This document shows, one piece after another, positions 30,309-40,803 of a DNA stretch of 64,000 bases. Source of the stretch: Ruminococcus sp. (GTDB taxonomy: Bacteria > Bacillota > Clostridia > Oscillospirales > Ruminococcaceae); contig JAJBSV010000005.1 in NCBI GenBank assembly GCA_020861185.1, positions 19,468 to 83,467 of the forward strand. The letters are read 5' to 3'. The notes beneath the pieces are model-generated. The model worked only from the letters and a program-made list of their open reading frames with translations, was not told the origin of the DNA and ran no database searches. A program made the translations under genes and the position numbers. How positions within the stretch are numbered: the stretch's first letter is position 1; every line of letters begins with the position of its first letter.

Positions 30309-31985
30309 TTACTCCCCCTTTGCCTTGGCTTCAACTATGATGTCTTCGATTGCTCCTCCGGGAGGAAGCATGGGAAGAACGAACTCGTCCATGTCAATTC
30401 TGCAGTCGATAAGCGTTACGCAGTCACTGTCATAAGCCTTCCGGAACTCCTTGCGGAACTTCTCCGGAGTGTCGCACATAACGCCCTTCGCTCCGAACGC
30501 CTCTGCAAGCTTCACAAAGTCGGTCTGGCGGTTAAGAGTGGTGTTCGAATAATGGTGATTATAGAAGAGCGTCTGCCACTGACGAACCATACCGAGAGTG
30601 CCGTTGTTCATAAGAACTATCGTGAGCGGAACGTGGGCATTTACCGCCGTGCAAAGCTCGTTCAGGTTCATTCCGAAGCTTCCGTCACCGGTGATAAGGA
30701 CCGTCTTGTTGCCGGTTCCGACGGATGCGCCGATTGCGGCTCCCATTCCGAAGCCCATCGTTCCGAGTCCGCCGCTCGAAACAATCTTACGGGGCTTCTG
30801 GAAGTTGATGTACTGGCAAGCCCACATCTGGTGCTGACCGACATCTGTCGCGACGATGGTGTCGGCATCCTTGATTTCGTTTATGGTCTCCATGACGACG
30901 TGAGGCGTCAAGCCCTTGTCCTCCGGCATATAGGACTTCTCAAGGCGCTTGAGCTCCTTGATGTGATACATCCAGTCGGGGTTCTTCCTCTGTTCAACTC
31001 CGTCGATAATCTTGCGAAGGGAAATCGAAATATCTCCGCAAACGCCGACGTTGGCAGGGATGTTCTTGTTTATCTCGGCGAAGTCGAGGTCGATGTGGAT
31101 TATCGACGCGCCCTTTGCGAATCTTGACTTATCGCCGGTCGCTCTGTCGCTGAAACGTGTGCCGATTGCAATTATCACGTCGGCGTCGTTGCTAGCGACT
31201 GAGCTTGCATAGTGTCCGTGCATGCCCTGCATTCCGAGGAATCTTTCGTAATCCGTAGGAATTGCGGCAAGACCCATCAGCGAGCATCCGATGACTGCGT
31301 CAATCTTCTCGGCAAGCTCACGAACCAGGTCGTAGGTCTTCGAGCCGATGACACCGCCGCCGATGTGGATATACGGTCTTGACTTTGTATTTATAAGCTT
31401 GATAGCCGCCTCGATGTCCTCATCATTGGGTGCGGGGTTCGGGAACTTCTCGACAATCGGCTGGGGCTCATAGTCCGCAACAGCCATCTGGATGTCCTTC
31501 GGGATATCTATGAGAACCGGTCCCGGTCGACCCGACTTTGCAATCTTGAATGCAAGCCTTATCTGGTCGGCGAGCTGATTTACGTTATGGACGAAGAAAT
31601 TGTGCTTTGTAATCGGGAGGGTTATGCCGGTGATGTCAATCTCCTGGAAGCTGTCCCTGCCGATAAGGCTCTGGGGCACGTTGCCGGTGATTGCGACCAT
31701 CGGAACAGAGTCGAGCATAGCCGTTGCGATACCTGTTACAAGATTCGTGGCACCCGGTCCAGAGGTGGCGATTACAACTCCGACCTTGCCGGTGGCTCTT
31801 GAGTAGCCGTCGGCGGCATGGGATGCGCCCTGCTCGTGAGCGGTAAGGATATGATTTATTCTGCCCTGAGCATCATAAATGGCGTCGTAGATATTGAGTA
31901 CCTGTCCGCCCGGGTAGCCGAATACATCGGTTACGCCCTGCTCAATCAGGGTTTCTATTACAATCTGCGCTCCTGTCATTTTCAT
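30309..31985 (-). CDS. ilvB: Acetolactate synthase large subunit
   Basis: MTGAQIVIETLIEQGVTDVFGYPGGQVLNIYDAIYD; TPP motif GDGSFGMNLNELCTAVNAHVPLTIVLMNN. Confidence 0.96.
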   Translation of the reverse strand: MKMTGAQIVIETLIEQGVTDVFGYPGGQVLNIYDAIYDAQGRINHILTAHEQGASHAADGYSRATGKVGVVIATSGPGATNLVTGIATAMLDSVPMVAITGNVPQSLIGRDSFQEIDITGITLPITKHNFFVHNVNQLADQIRLAFKIAKSGRPGPVLIDIPKDIQMAVADYEPQPIVEKFPNPAPNDEDIEAAIKLINTKSRPYIHIGGGVIGSKTYDLVRELAEKIDAVIGCSLMGLAAIPTDYERFLGMQGMHGHYASSVASNDADVIIAIGTRFSDRATGDKSRFAKGASIIHIDLDFAEINKNIPANVGVCGDISISLRKIIDGVEQRKNPDWMYHIKELKRLEKSYMPEDKGLTPHVVMETINEIKDADTIVATDVGQHQMWACQYINFQKPRKIVSSGGLGTMGFGMGAAIGASVGTGNKTVLITGDGSFGMNLNELCTAVNAHVPLTIVLMNNGTLGMVRQWQTLFYNHHYSNTTLNRQTDFVKLAEAFGAKGVMCDTPEKFRKEFRKAYDSDCVTLIDCRIDMDEFVLPMLPPGGAIEDIIVEAKAKGE

Positions 31986-32003
31986 ATATGCAAATTTCCT
32001 CCT

Positions 32004-33677
32004 TTAGCTATTGGAATTATCGATAAGTCTGTTCACTGCGCTGACCAAGGCATATATCGACGAAACGATGATGTCGCTGTCGATTCCGGCGCCCCATTCA
32101 AGCTTGCCTTCTGCGTCCTTGATTCCGACATAGGAAGCCGCCTTGGCGTTCGAGCTCACCTCGAGTGCGTGCTCAGTGTATGTATCGAGTATATAGATAT
32201 TTCCGACGGCATTCTTGATTGCGTTGCTGACGGCATCAAGTCGTCCGTTGCCGAATGCGGTTTCAATCCTTGTCTCGCCCTTGTATTCAATGGTCACCGT
32301 TGCGGTGATTCCGTTCGGCTCCTGCTTGAAGTGAGCCTCGGGGACCTTCAGGTGAGTTTCGATATTGACGAAATCGTTTTTGAAGATATCGTAAACCTCG
32401 TCGGGCTGGAGTTCCTTATGTGCATGGTCGGAAATGCTCTTGACGTGATATGCAAACTTGGCACGCATCTTCGGGGGAAGAATGTGGGAGTATCTTGTCT
32501 CGAGGACATATCCGATTCCGCCGCCGCCCGACTGGGAGTTGATTCTGATGACGTCCGCCTCGTAGACCCTGCCGACATCCGTGGGGTCAATCGGGAGATA
32601 AGGAACTGTCCAGACTCCGCAGTTGTGCTCCTCGCGGTACTTCATGCCCTTGGCGATAGCGTCCTGATGCGAGCCGCTGAACGCCACAAAGACGAGCTGT
32701 CCGGAATAGGGCTGTCTTTCATAGACGTGCATTCTCGTGACTCTCTCGTAGACCTCGGTAATTGCCGGAAGATCGGAGAAGTCGAGCTCGGGGTCAACGC
32801 CCTGGGAGTACATATTGAGTGCCAATGTAATGATATCAACGTTGCCGGTTCTCTCGCCGTTACCGAAGAGCGTGCCTTCGATTCTGTCGGCTCCCGCAAG
32901 AAGTCCCATTTCGCTGTCTGCGATGGCACAGCCACGGTCGTTGTGCGGGTGAAGAGAAACCACTATATTATCTCTGTAGTCGAGATTTTTGCACATGTAT
33001 TCAATCTGGCTCGCATAGATATGCGGCATCGAGTGCGAAACCGTCACAGGGAAATTATAGATGACTTTATTCGTAGGTGACGGCTTCCAGACCTCGGAGA
33101 CTGCGTTGCAGACCTCGAGCGAGAATTCCGGCTCGGCACCCGTGAAGCTCTCGGGGGAATATTCGAACATGATGTTGCCGCTCATCTTTTCCTTGTATTC
33201 AAGGCAGAGCTTTGCGCCCGAAACGGCAATTTCCTTGATTTCTTCTTTGCTCTTCTTGAAGACCTGTTCTCTCTGGGCTACCGAAACCGAATTGTAAAGA
33301 TGCACTATGGCGTTCTTGGCGCCGTCGATAGCTTCGAAGGTCTTCTTGATGATGTGCTCACGCGACTGAGTCAGGACCTGAATCGTAACGTCGTCGGGAA
33401 TGAGATTGTTCTCGATAAGAGCACGGCAGAGCTCATATTCCGTCTCGCTTGCGGCAGGGAAACCGATTTCGATTTCCTTGAAGCCTATCTTAACGAGAAG
33501 GTCGAAGAATTCAAGCTTCTCCTCAAGGCTCATCGGAACGACCAGAGCCTGATTGCCGTCTCTTAAGTCCACACTGCACCACACGGGTGCCTTGTCGACG
33601 TATTCCTTATTGATCCAGTCGTTTGTCATGTTCTTCGGCAGGAAATACTGCCGGATGTACTTTTCGTATCCCTTCAT
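32004..33677 (-). CDS. leuA: 2-isopropylmalate synthase
   Basis: APVWCSVDLRDGNQALVVPMSLEEKLEFFDLLVKIGFKEIEIGFPAAS; SLHPHNDRGCAIADSE. Confidence 0.95.
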   Translation of the reverse strand: MKGYEKYIRQYFLPKNMTNDWINKEYVDKAPVWCSVDLRDGNQALVVPMSLEEKLEFFDLLVKIGFKEIEIGFPAASETEYELCRALIENNLIPDDVTIQVLTQSREHIIKKTFEAIDGAKNAIVHLYNSVSVAQREQVFKKSKEEIKEIAVSGAKLCLEYKEKMSGNIMFEYSPESFTGAEPEFSLEVCNAVSEVWKPSPTNKVIYNFPVTVSHSMPHIYASQIEYMCKNLDYRDNIVVSLHPHNDRGCAIADSEMGLLAGADRIEGTLFGNGERTGNVDIITLALNMYSQGVDPELDFSDLPAITEVYERVTRMHVYERQPYSGQLVFVAFSGSHQDAIAKGMKYREEHNCGVWTVPYLPIDPTDVGRVYEADVIRINSQSGGGGIGYVLETRYSHILPPKMRAKFAYHVKSISDHAHKELQPDEVYDIFKNDFVNIETHLKVPEAHFKQEPNGITATVTIEYKGETRIETAFGNGRLDAVSNAIKNAVGNIYILDTYTEHALEVSSNAKAASYVGIKDAEGKLEWGAGIDSDIIVSSIYALVSAVNRLIDNSNS

Positions 33678-33694
33678 AAAACTCCTTCCTGCGT

Positions 33695-34008
33695 TTGGGT
33701 ATAAAAAAATCTTTCACCCAAAACAGCTTTGCCTTTTCGGCTCGTGCTACTGTGTAGGATAAAAGAGACGAAGTTATAGTATTCTCCGCGGTACCACTCT
33801 TTTTGACTCGTTTTCATAAGAAATCGAATCCGCTCATTTCGCGTCAACCAACGCGACCGCCCTTTAACGGGAGCACCCGTTCAAACCTACTCGTTACCTT
33901 TCAGCCGAAAGCTCAGGGATGAGTTATACCAAAGACCCGTTACCGCCTTTCACCGACCGGCGGCTCTCTTATAACGGAGAGGATGGCTTTGTTCCCGTCA
34001 ACGCCTTT
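33695..34008 (-). promoter_or_regulatory. T-box leader (leucine, specifier CUC) upstream of leuA
   Basis: Minus strand AGAGTGGTACCGCGGAGAAT (T-box sequence, 33782-33800); specifier-loop region GGTATAACTCATCCCTGAGC with CUC at 33921-33923; U-run before leuA. Confidence 0.9.
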
Positions 34009-34014
34009 TCAACT

Positions 34015-34043
34015 ATAATAACTTATCTCGTCGCAAATGTCAA
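34015..34043 (-). promoter_or_regulatory. Promoter of the leu/ilv T-box operon
   Basis: Minus strand TTGACA, 17-bp spacer, TATTAT. Confidence 0.8.
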
Positions 34044-34106
34044 GCACTTTTTTAAATTTTTTCAAAACGAAGCTGATACTGAGTAGCAGGCAAAGAAATA
34101 GCCTGC

Positions 34107-34838
34107 TCAGTCGAGCGGGCTATTATCATCTTTATCCTTTTTTATTTCGTCCATAAATCCCGCAGTAATTATGCCGGAAGGAAGAGCAACTATTGCTATT
34201 CCCATAAACGACGAAAGCATTGTTACGATTCGCCCCGCTGTACTGACGGGATAGATATCGCCGTAGCCCATTGTTGTGAGTGAAACAGTCGCCCAATAGA
34301 TTGCATCAAAGAAAGTATCAAATGTATCCGGCTCAACATTGAAAATCACCAATGCAGAAATCAATACATATGCAGCAGCCATAGAGCCAACAGCAATCAG
34401 AGGCGTACTTTGAGAGCGTATCACGTTTATAATCACCTCTACACTATGAGAGTAGCGGAACATTTTAAATGCCCTGAAAACCCTGAAAGAGCGAAGCAAA
34501 CGGAACACCTTGAGAAGTCTCAAGCCGGAGCTTACCGGCAGGAAAGTCGGCAATATAGAAACAAGGTCGATAATTGCCATAGGGGTAAACGGGTATATAA
34601 TAAACGAGGAAAAACCTTTTTTCAGCTTAAAGTCGGCGGTAATAAGGCGTGCAAGATAATCTACAATAAATATAGCGGCGGAAGCCTTGTCAATAATATC
34701 AAAAACAGGATTTGTTTCTTTAAAGGCAAGTGGGATCAGGCTGATTACGATTATAACAATCATTACATAGTCGTAGAGCGAGCTAAGTTTGTCCGAGCCG
34801 TCTGAGTGGGCGATTATTTCATATAAACGTTTTCTCAT
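34107..34838 (-). CDS. Voltage-gated-like potassium channel, 6 TM
   Basis: Selectivity filter TMGYGDIYP; S4-like RLLKVFRLLRSFRVFRAFKMFR. Confidence 0.9.
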   Translation of the reverse strand: MRKRLYEIIAHSDGSDKLSSLYDYVMIVIIVISLIPLAFKETNPVFDIIDKASAAIFIVDYLARLITADFKLKKGFSSFIIYPFTPMAIIDLVSILPTFLPVSSGLRLLKVFRLLRSFRVFRAFKMFRYSHSVEVIINVIRSQSTPLIAVGSMAAAYVLISALVIFNVEPDTFDTFFDAIYWATVSLTTMGYGDIYPVSTAGRIVTMLSSFMGIAIVALPSGIITAGFMDEIKKDKDDNSPLD

Positions 34839-34842
34839 AGTT

Positions 34843-35208
34843 TCAATCCTTATAGCAGTGATAGCAAGCGGTATAGCCTTTTTCTTTTGCCTTGCTCATC
34901 TTAACGCTCTTTGCATGCCTCATTCCGTTGCAGTGCGGGTCACAATGAAATTTATTACCGGTATCAGTTATGTAAACAATAGCCTCCGGCTCTTTTATTT
35001 TCTTTGCTACAGAATCGGCTGATTTCTCGGGAGCAGGGAATTTCTTGTCCAAAATCAGCAGTGCAACTCCAATGGCAATAAACACTAAGCTCCCACCAAT
35101 CAAAGAGCCAATGCTCTCTGTTTCGGTGAAAATGCCCAACAGCCCAATTACACCGATAACAATCAGCACAACCCCAACAATGAATTTCTTGCTTTTCTTT
35201 TTCTTCAT
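34843..35208 (-). CDS. Small membrane protein with C-terminal Cys/His-rich domain
   Basis: Two TM segments then HCDPHCNGMRHAKSVKMSKAKEKGYTACYHCYKD. Confidence 0.6.
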   Translation of the reverse strand: MKKKKSKKFIVGVVLIVIGVIGLLGIFTETESIGSLIGGSLVFIAIGVALLILDKKFPAPEKSADSVAKKIKEPEAIVYITDTGNKFHCDPHCNGMRHAKSVKMSKAKEKGYTACYHCYKD

Positions 35209-35425
35209 GATAACACCCCTTTAAATATATGTGACACCTAAATTATAGCAAATATCTACATGGGAAGCAATAAAAAAAGAGAAAAATTTTGAAGAAAGAA
35301 AAAATAACGCCGTAGGAAAGGTATGCCGTAAAGTTTCAAAACCCGTTTGCGCGATGCGATTATTGACTTTATGCGAAATAGAGGATATAATATAATGCGT
35401 TACTATTAAACGTTGGGGTGCAAAA

Positions 35426-36235
35426 ATGGAAATATACAAATACGAAACTCGCCTGCACACCTCTCAGGGCTCGCTTTGTGCTTGCGCAAGCGGTGCCGAG
35501 CAGGCGGAGAATCTGAAAAGATGCGGATATACCGGCATGTTCGTCACCGACCACTTCTTCGGCGGCAACACCGCCGTCGACAGGCGACTGCCTTGGGACG
35601 TGAAGATTCATCTCTTCTGCCAAGGGTATGAAGACGCAAAGAAAAAGGGCGACGAAATAGGGCTTCAGGTCTTCTTCGGTTGGGAATACGCCTACAGGGG
35701 AACGGAGCTTCTCACATATGGGCTTGACAAGCAGTTTCTGCTCGACCACCCGGAGCTTGACAATATGGAGCTTCCGGCTTACTGTGATTTGGTTCACTCT
35801 TGCGGCGGCTTCGTCGTTCATGCTCACCCATTCAGAGAAGCCGGGTATCTCGACACGATAAGGCTCTTCCCGAGAAAGGTTGACGGAGTTGAGGCGGTCA
35901 ACGCTTCGCACCGTGACCCCGAATTCGACAGACGTGCAAGAGTGTACGCCGAGGCTTACGGCATCCCGATGTCGGGCGGCTCGGACACGCACGTCACCTG
36001 GGCTTATCCCGGAGGAGGAATCGTCCTCGAGAAGCCTCTTAAGGACGCACACGACTATCTTATGAGGCTTCGGAACGACGAAATCACGGCGATACTCGAA
36101 GCCACCGATAAATACATGTTCGCACAACCGAGCGGCGACGTATGGCACAACTGCAAGCGACCGGATATTTCACTTCTTCCCGATGAGCAGAGGCTCAAGG
36201 CAGAGAAATTCTACTCCGGTCACCCGGGCAATTAA
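35426..36235 (+). CDS. PHP-domain metal-dependent phosphoesterase-like protein
   Basis: MEIYKYETRLHTSQGSLCACASG...VTDHFFGGN; VHAHPFRE; GGSDTHVTWA. Confidence 0.8.
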   Translation: MEIYKYETRLHTSQGSLCACASGAEQAENLKRCGYTGMFVTDHFFGGNTAVDRRLPWDVKIHLFCQGYEDAKKKGDEIGLQVFFGWEYAYRGTELLTYGLDKQFLLDHPELDNMELPAYCDLVHSCGGFVVHAHPFREAGYLDTIRLFPRKVDGVEAVNASHRDPEFDRRARVYAEAYGIPMSGGSDTHVTWAYPGGGIVLEKPLKDAHDYLMRLRNDEITAILEATDKYMFAQPSGDVWHNCKRPDISLLPDEQRLKAEKFYSGHPGN

Positions 36236-36255
36236 TCAAAAGAAAGGAGCGAGCC

Positions 36256-37179
36256 ATGCTCTCAGTCATAATTCCCTCTTATAATGAGGAGCAAAATATC
36301 CGGAACACCGCCTCTGTTATCTCGAATGTTCTTGACGGGAGCGACATCGACTTCGAGCTTATTTTCCCGGACGACGGCTCCAAGGATAACACTTGGCGGG
36401 AAATTGTTCTCGCTCACGAAAAGGACCCGAGAGTTTCGGGACTTCGGTTCTCCCGCAATTTCGGCAAGGAAAGTGCCATCTGGGCGGGTCTCGGGGCGGC
36501 AAAGGGCGACTGCGCCGTCGTGATTGACTGCGACCTCCAACACCCGCCGAAGGTCATCCCAGAAATGTATAAGATGTGGCAGAACGGTGCCGAGGTTGTC
36601 GAGGGCAAAAAATCCTCCCGGGGCAAGGAAAGCGGCATTTACAAAGCCTTCTCTAAGCTGTTTTATAAGCTGATAGCTTCCGCTTCGGGAATCGACATGG
36701 CGGACACCTCGGACTTCAAGCTCCTTGACAGAAAAGTTATCAATGCGATTCTTTCGATGCAGGAAAGGACGACTTTCTTCCGGGCTTTGTCAGGCTGGGT
36801 CGGATTCAGATCCGAAAGCATCACCTATGACGTTGAGGAGCGAGCCTACGGCGAACGGAAATGGACGCCGAAGATGCTCATCAAGTACGCCGTCAGGAAC
36901 CTTATGGCGTTCACGTCGGTTCCGCTCTATATATCGGGCTTCTTGGGCGGGATTATTTCAATAGCTTCTGTAATTCTGTTTATTCTAAAATGGTGCGGAG
37001 TGGGCTTAGGGAGCTTCGGCGGCTCACAGATACTCTTGCTTCTGACAGGTGGGCTGATTCTCATATGTCTTTCGATTATCGGAAGGTATCTCGCACAGAT
37101 TTACGAGGAAATCAAGCGCCGACCGAAATATATCATTTCTGACCAAATAAAATCTCAGGGAGGTTCTCATGACAGATAA
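36256..37179 (+). CDS. Glycosyltransferase family 2 (polyprenyl-phosphate glycosyltransferase-like)
   Basis: LSVIIPSYNEEQNIRNT; DCDLQHPPKVIPEMYKMWQNGAEVVEGKK; two C-terminal TM segments. Confidence 0.92.
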   Translation: MLSVIIPSYNEEQNIRNTASVISNVLDGSDIDFELIFPDDGSKDNTWREIVLAHEKDPRVSGLRFSRNFGKESAIWAGLGAAKGDCAVVIDCDLQHPPKVIPEMYKMWQNGAEVVEGKKSSRGKESGIYKAFSKLFYKLIASASGIDMADTSDFKLLDRKVINAILSMQERTTFFRALSGWVGFRSESITYDVEERAYGERKWTPKMLIKYAVRNLMAFTSVPLYISGFLGGIISIASVILFILKWCGVGLGSFGGSQILLLLTGGLILICLSIIGRYLAQIYEEIKRRPKYIISDQIKSQGGSHDR

Positions 37180-39961
37180 TATCGAAAACCTTACACCGGA
37201 AATATCGGAAACTCCGGAAGCTCCGAAGGAGCAGAAGGCGAGAAAGAAAATCTGGGACAATGCCGTCGGCAGATGGTTCTATCGGAACCGTTGGAATTTC
37301 CTTATCTTCTTCCTGCCGGTTCTGATCATGTATATCGTCTATGCCTGCTTCGGGGTGCACCCGTTCGGCGAGAACTCCGTCTTGGTTCTTGACCTGAACG
37401 GTCAGTATGTCTCCTACTACGAGGCGATGAGGGACGCAATCTGGGGCGACGGGTCGCTGATGTACAACTGGTCGCGAAACCTGAGCGGCGAGATGTTCGG
37501 AATCTTCGCCTACTACCTCGCAAGCCCGTTCATGTGGATTATAATCCTCCTTCCGAGAACGATGATGTGCGGCGCCATCGAGATTATGGAGCTTGCAAAA
37601 ATCGGCTGTTGCGGTCTGGCGTTCGCATACTACCTCCGCAAATCGAAGGGCGCAAGCACCTATTGCCAGGTTATTTTCTCCGTAAGCTATGCGCTGATGA
37701 CCTATATCGTCGTTGAACTGATGAACCCGATGTGGATTGACGGAATGATATGGCTTCCGATAATCCTTCTTGGAATCGAGCGGCTCGTCGACCACGGCAA
37801 GATGCTCGGGTTTGTCCTGCCGCTTACAATCATGTTTATCTCGCATTTTTATATCGGCTACATGATTGGATTCTTCTGCGCACTCTACTTCATTTATTAT
37901 ATCTTCTCCCGCCCGGGACATGCCATTGCGCCGCACTGGTTCAAGGCAGGGCTCAAATTTGCCGCTTCGGCGATTATAGCCGTCCTTGCGGCGGCGGTCG
38001 TGCTGATTCCGACCTACTACTCGCTGAGCCTCGGAAAGCTTGACTTCTCCGACCCCGATTTCACCCCGACGGCACAGTTTGATATCCTCGAATTCTTATC
38101 GAAGCTCTTCTCTAATTCATACGACACCGTTCGTCCCGAAGGGCTCCCGATGATAGCCTGCGGAACTGTAATAATACTTCTGATTCCGCTGTTCTTCCTG
38201 AATACAAAAATCAGCGTGAAAGAGAAAGTCGCGAATGCGGCGCTCATGTTCGCAATATTCGGAAGCATGTATGTCTCGACGATAGATATCGCATGGCACG
38301 GCTTCCAGGTGCCGAACTGGCTCCCCTATCGCTATTCGTTCACATTCTCGTTCATGATGATTATCTGCGCTTATAGGGCATTTGAGAACCTGTCGGGAGT
38401 GTCGTTCAAGGAGATATGCCTGACGGCGTTTGCGTGGGTAGTGGTGCTGATTGTAATATATCGGCAGGAATATGAGACGTTCTATCTCTTTGAAACCGTC
38501 TGGTTCGGGATTCTCTGCATCGTTGTTTTCTGCACGCTTCTTTTCCTCTTCAAAAAGAACCCGACGAGGGTGATGTGTATAGTGATGGCAGTGTTCATAT
38601 GTCTCGAGATTTTCGAGAACTCGCTCTATACCGTCGTCTCGATTGACTATGATGTCGTTTACTCAACCTATGATTCCTATCAGGATTACTTCATCGATGG
38701 CAGAAGCGTTGTCGACCAGGTTGAGGAGTACGACGACGGGCTCTACAGAATGGAAGCAACCTTCAAGCGCACCGTCAACGACCCTATCGGCATGGGCTAT
38801 AAGGGCGTTTCGCACTCGAGCTCGACGATGAATTCCGCCGTCCTGACGCTTCTTAAGTCGCTCGGCTACGGAGTGCAGGGGCACTATTCGAAATATACCG
38901 GCGACACTGTTCTGACGGATTCGCTCCTTGGCATCAAGTACATCATGTACGAGCCGGACGAGAAGTCGGCATCTGTCGACCCGCAAGAAATAAACCGCCA
39001 GAACTATGAAAACTGGCTCGAGATGCCCTATGAAGGCTATGACCTAATCATGACCGAGGAGGACACCGGCACCGACATCTCCGTTTACGAGAACCCCTAT
39101 GCCCTCTCAATCGGCTATATGGCTGATTACGATATCCTCGACCTCGAGCTCGATTCGGACGACCCGATTGCAAATCAGGAAAGCCTGTTGCAGGCGCTCC
39201 TCGGCGACCGCTCGATAAAGGTCTTCAACCGGATTTACAGCTACACGACAGACACCTATAACGTCTCCACTGCCACAACCGGCGACCACATCTGGTACTC
39301 GACCATCGTCGACGGAAGCGACAGCTACATCGACTTCACGATAAACGTCGACAGCTCGAACCCGATTTATGCCTTCTTCCCGACCATCTACCAAAGACAG
39401 TGCAACATGTGGATCAAGGCGGACTCCTGGGACGTTTCGAACTATGCGTTCCTTGATTACTTCTTCATGAGCGAGTATTACAGCATCCTCGATCTCGGAA
39501 CCTATGAGGACGGCGAGACGATTCACCTTCGGATGACCCTTGCCAACAGCGAGGTGCTCTTCTCGGCTGTGCTCTTCTATGAGCTCGACATCGACACTAT
39601 GGAGGAATATATAAACGAGCTCAAGGAGAACGAGTGGATTATCGAGGAGCACACCGACACCTACCTTTCGGGCACTGTCACCGCCGACGAAGACGGAATC
39701 CTCTTCACGACCATTCCTTACGAGTCCGGCTGGACAATCACGGTTGACGGCGAAGAGGTTGAGCCGGTCGAGGTTCTTGATTCGCTCATCGGCATCGAGA
39801 TTTCCGAGGGCACCCACACCGTCACGATGAAGTTCTTCCCCGACTACTTCAAGCTCGGCATTGCGGTCTCCATCCTCGGCTTCTCGCTTATTCTCATTAT
39901 CTTCATAGTCGAGTTCAAGGGCGGCTTTATCTTCAAAAAAATTCTCGCAAAGACGAAATAA
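37169..39961 (+). CDS. YfhO-family membrane protein (GT-C type)
   Basis: Multi-TM with GVHPFGENSVLVLDLNGQYVSYYEAMRDAIWGDGSLMYNWSRNLSGEMFG, typical of YfhO; overlaps GT2 end by 11 nt. Confidence 0.88.
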   Translation: MTDNIENLTPEISETPEAPKEQKARKKIWDNAVGRWFYRNRWNFLIFFLPVLIMYIVYACFGVHPFGENSVLVLDLNGQYVSYYEAMRDAIWGDGSLMYNWSRNLSGEMFGIFAYYLASPFMWIIILLPRTMMCGAIEIMELAKIGCCGLAFAYYLRKSKGASTYCQVIFSVSYALMTYIVVELMNPMWIDGMIWLPIILLGIERLVDHGKMLGFVLPLTIMFISHFYIGYMIGFFCALYFIYYIFSRPGHAIAPHWFKAGLKFAASAIIAVLAAAVVLIPTYYSLSLGKLDFSDPDFTPTAQFDILEFLSKLFSNSYDTVRPEGLPMIACGTVIILLIPLFFLNTKISVKEKVANAALMFAIFGSMYVSTIDIAWHGFQVPNWLPYRYSFTFSFMMIICAYRAFENLSGVSFKEICLTAFAWVVVLIVIYRQEYETFYLFETVWFGILCIVVFCTLLFLFKKNPTRVMCIVMAVFICLEIFENSLYTVVSIDYDVVYSTYDSYQDYFIDGRSVVDQVEEYDDGLYRMEATFKRTVNDPIGMGYKGVSHSSSTMNSAVLTLLKSLGYGVQGHYSKYTGDTVLTDSLLGIKYIMYEPDEKSASVDPQEINRQNYENWLEMPYEGYDLIMTEEDTGTDISVYENPYALSIGYMADYDILDLELDSDDPIANQESLLQALLGDRSIKVFNRIYSYTTDTYNVSTATTGDHIWYSTIVDGSDSYIDFTINVDSSNPIYAFFPTIYQRQCNMWIKADSWDVSNYAFLDYFFMSEYYSILDLGTYEDGETIHLRMTLANSEVLFSAVLFYELDIDTMEEYINELKENEWIIEEHTDTYLSGTVTADEDGILFTTIPYESGWTITVDGEEVEPVEVLDSLIGIEISEGTHTVTMKFFPDYFKLGIAVSILGFSLILIIFIVEFKGGFIFKKILAKTK

Positions 39962-40037
39962 CTCTTGACGTTTTCCCGTTTCGGGAGTAAACTTATAGAA
40001 GGAAAATATCACCCCATATATACAGGAGGACACTGAA

Positions 40038-40613
40038 ATGAAATTTATAGTTGAAACATCAGCACGTCACGTCCATGTGACCCAGGAGGCTCTTGAAGTT
40101 CTCTTCGGCGCAGGCGCGACCCTTACGAAGAAGAAGGATCTTTCTCAGCCCGGGCAGTTCGCAAGCGAGCAGAGAGTCACCATCGTAGGTCCGAAGAAGG
40201 AGCTCCCGAACGTCTCAATCCTCGGTCCCTGCAGAAATGCGGTTCAGGTTGAGCTTTCCGCAACAGATGCCCGTTCAATCGGCATCACCGCTCCCATCAG
40301 AGAATCGGGAGACCTCGGCGGCTCAGCACCCTGCAAGGTTGTCGGTCCCTGTGGAGAGATTGAAATCACCGAAGGTGTCATCGTTGCGAAGAGACACATC
40401 CACCTCACCCCCGAGGACGCAGAAACCCTCGGCGTCAAGAACGGCGACAACGTCTGGGTAAGAGTTGACACCCCTGAGAGAAGCGCAATCCTCGGCGACA
40501 CCGTCTGCAGAGTAAGCTCAAGCTACGCCACCGCCATGCACATCGACACTGACGAATCAAACGCCATCGGCGCTCCGAGAGAGCTCTACGGCGAAATCGT
40601 CAAGGTAGACTGA
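40038..40613 (+). CDS. pduL: Phosphate propanoyltransferase (PduL family phosphotransacylase)
   Basis: ARHVHVTQEALEVLFG; VAKRHIHLTPEDAE (two HxH metal motifs). Confidence 0.9.
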   Translation: MKFIVETSARHVHVTQEALEVLFGAGATLTKKKDLSQPGQFASEQRVTIVGPKKELPNVSILGPCRNAVQVELSATDARSIGITAPIRESGDLGGSAPCKVVGPCGEIEITEGVIVAKRHIHLTPEDAETLGVKNGDNVWVRVDTPERSAILGDTVCRVSSSYATAMHIDTDESNAIGAPRELYGEIVKVD

Positions 40614-40627
40614 TTTTATTCAAGAAT

Positions 40628-40664
40628 TATCCCCCGGTCGCAAAAAGACTGGGGGATTTTTTGA
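40628..40664 (+). terminator. Terminator after pduL
   Basis: TCCCCCGGTCGCAAAAAGACTGGGGGATTTTTT. Confidence 0.8.
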
Positions 40665-40705
40665 AACTTTCGGGGAGTTTTGGCGGGTAAGTATGTAGAG
40701 AGACT

Positions 40706-40777
40706 TGTAGGGGCGGATATTATCCGCCCGAAAACCCTCTGACAATCCGTAACGGGCGGATAATATCCGCCCCTACA
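40706..40777. repeat. Nested palindromic intergenic repeat, copy 2
   Basis: TGTAGGGGCGGATATTATCCGCCCG...CGGGCGGATAATATCCGCCCCTACA. Confidence 0.9.
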
Positions 40778-40803
40778 ATGAAACCCGAAAGAAAGGTGAA
40801 AAT

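Noticed and set aside
31818-33080. 420-aa plus-strand ORF opposite leuA/ilvB
   Set aside because: Antisense shadow ORF of leuA/ilvB codons
34107-34838. Kv-like potassium channel as a novel system component
   Set aside because: Six-TM bacterial K+ channels with an S4-like helix are well known; context gives no special association
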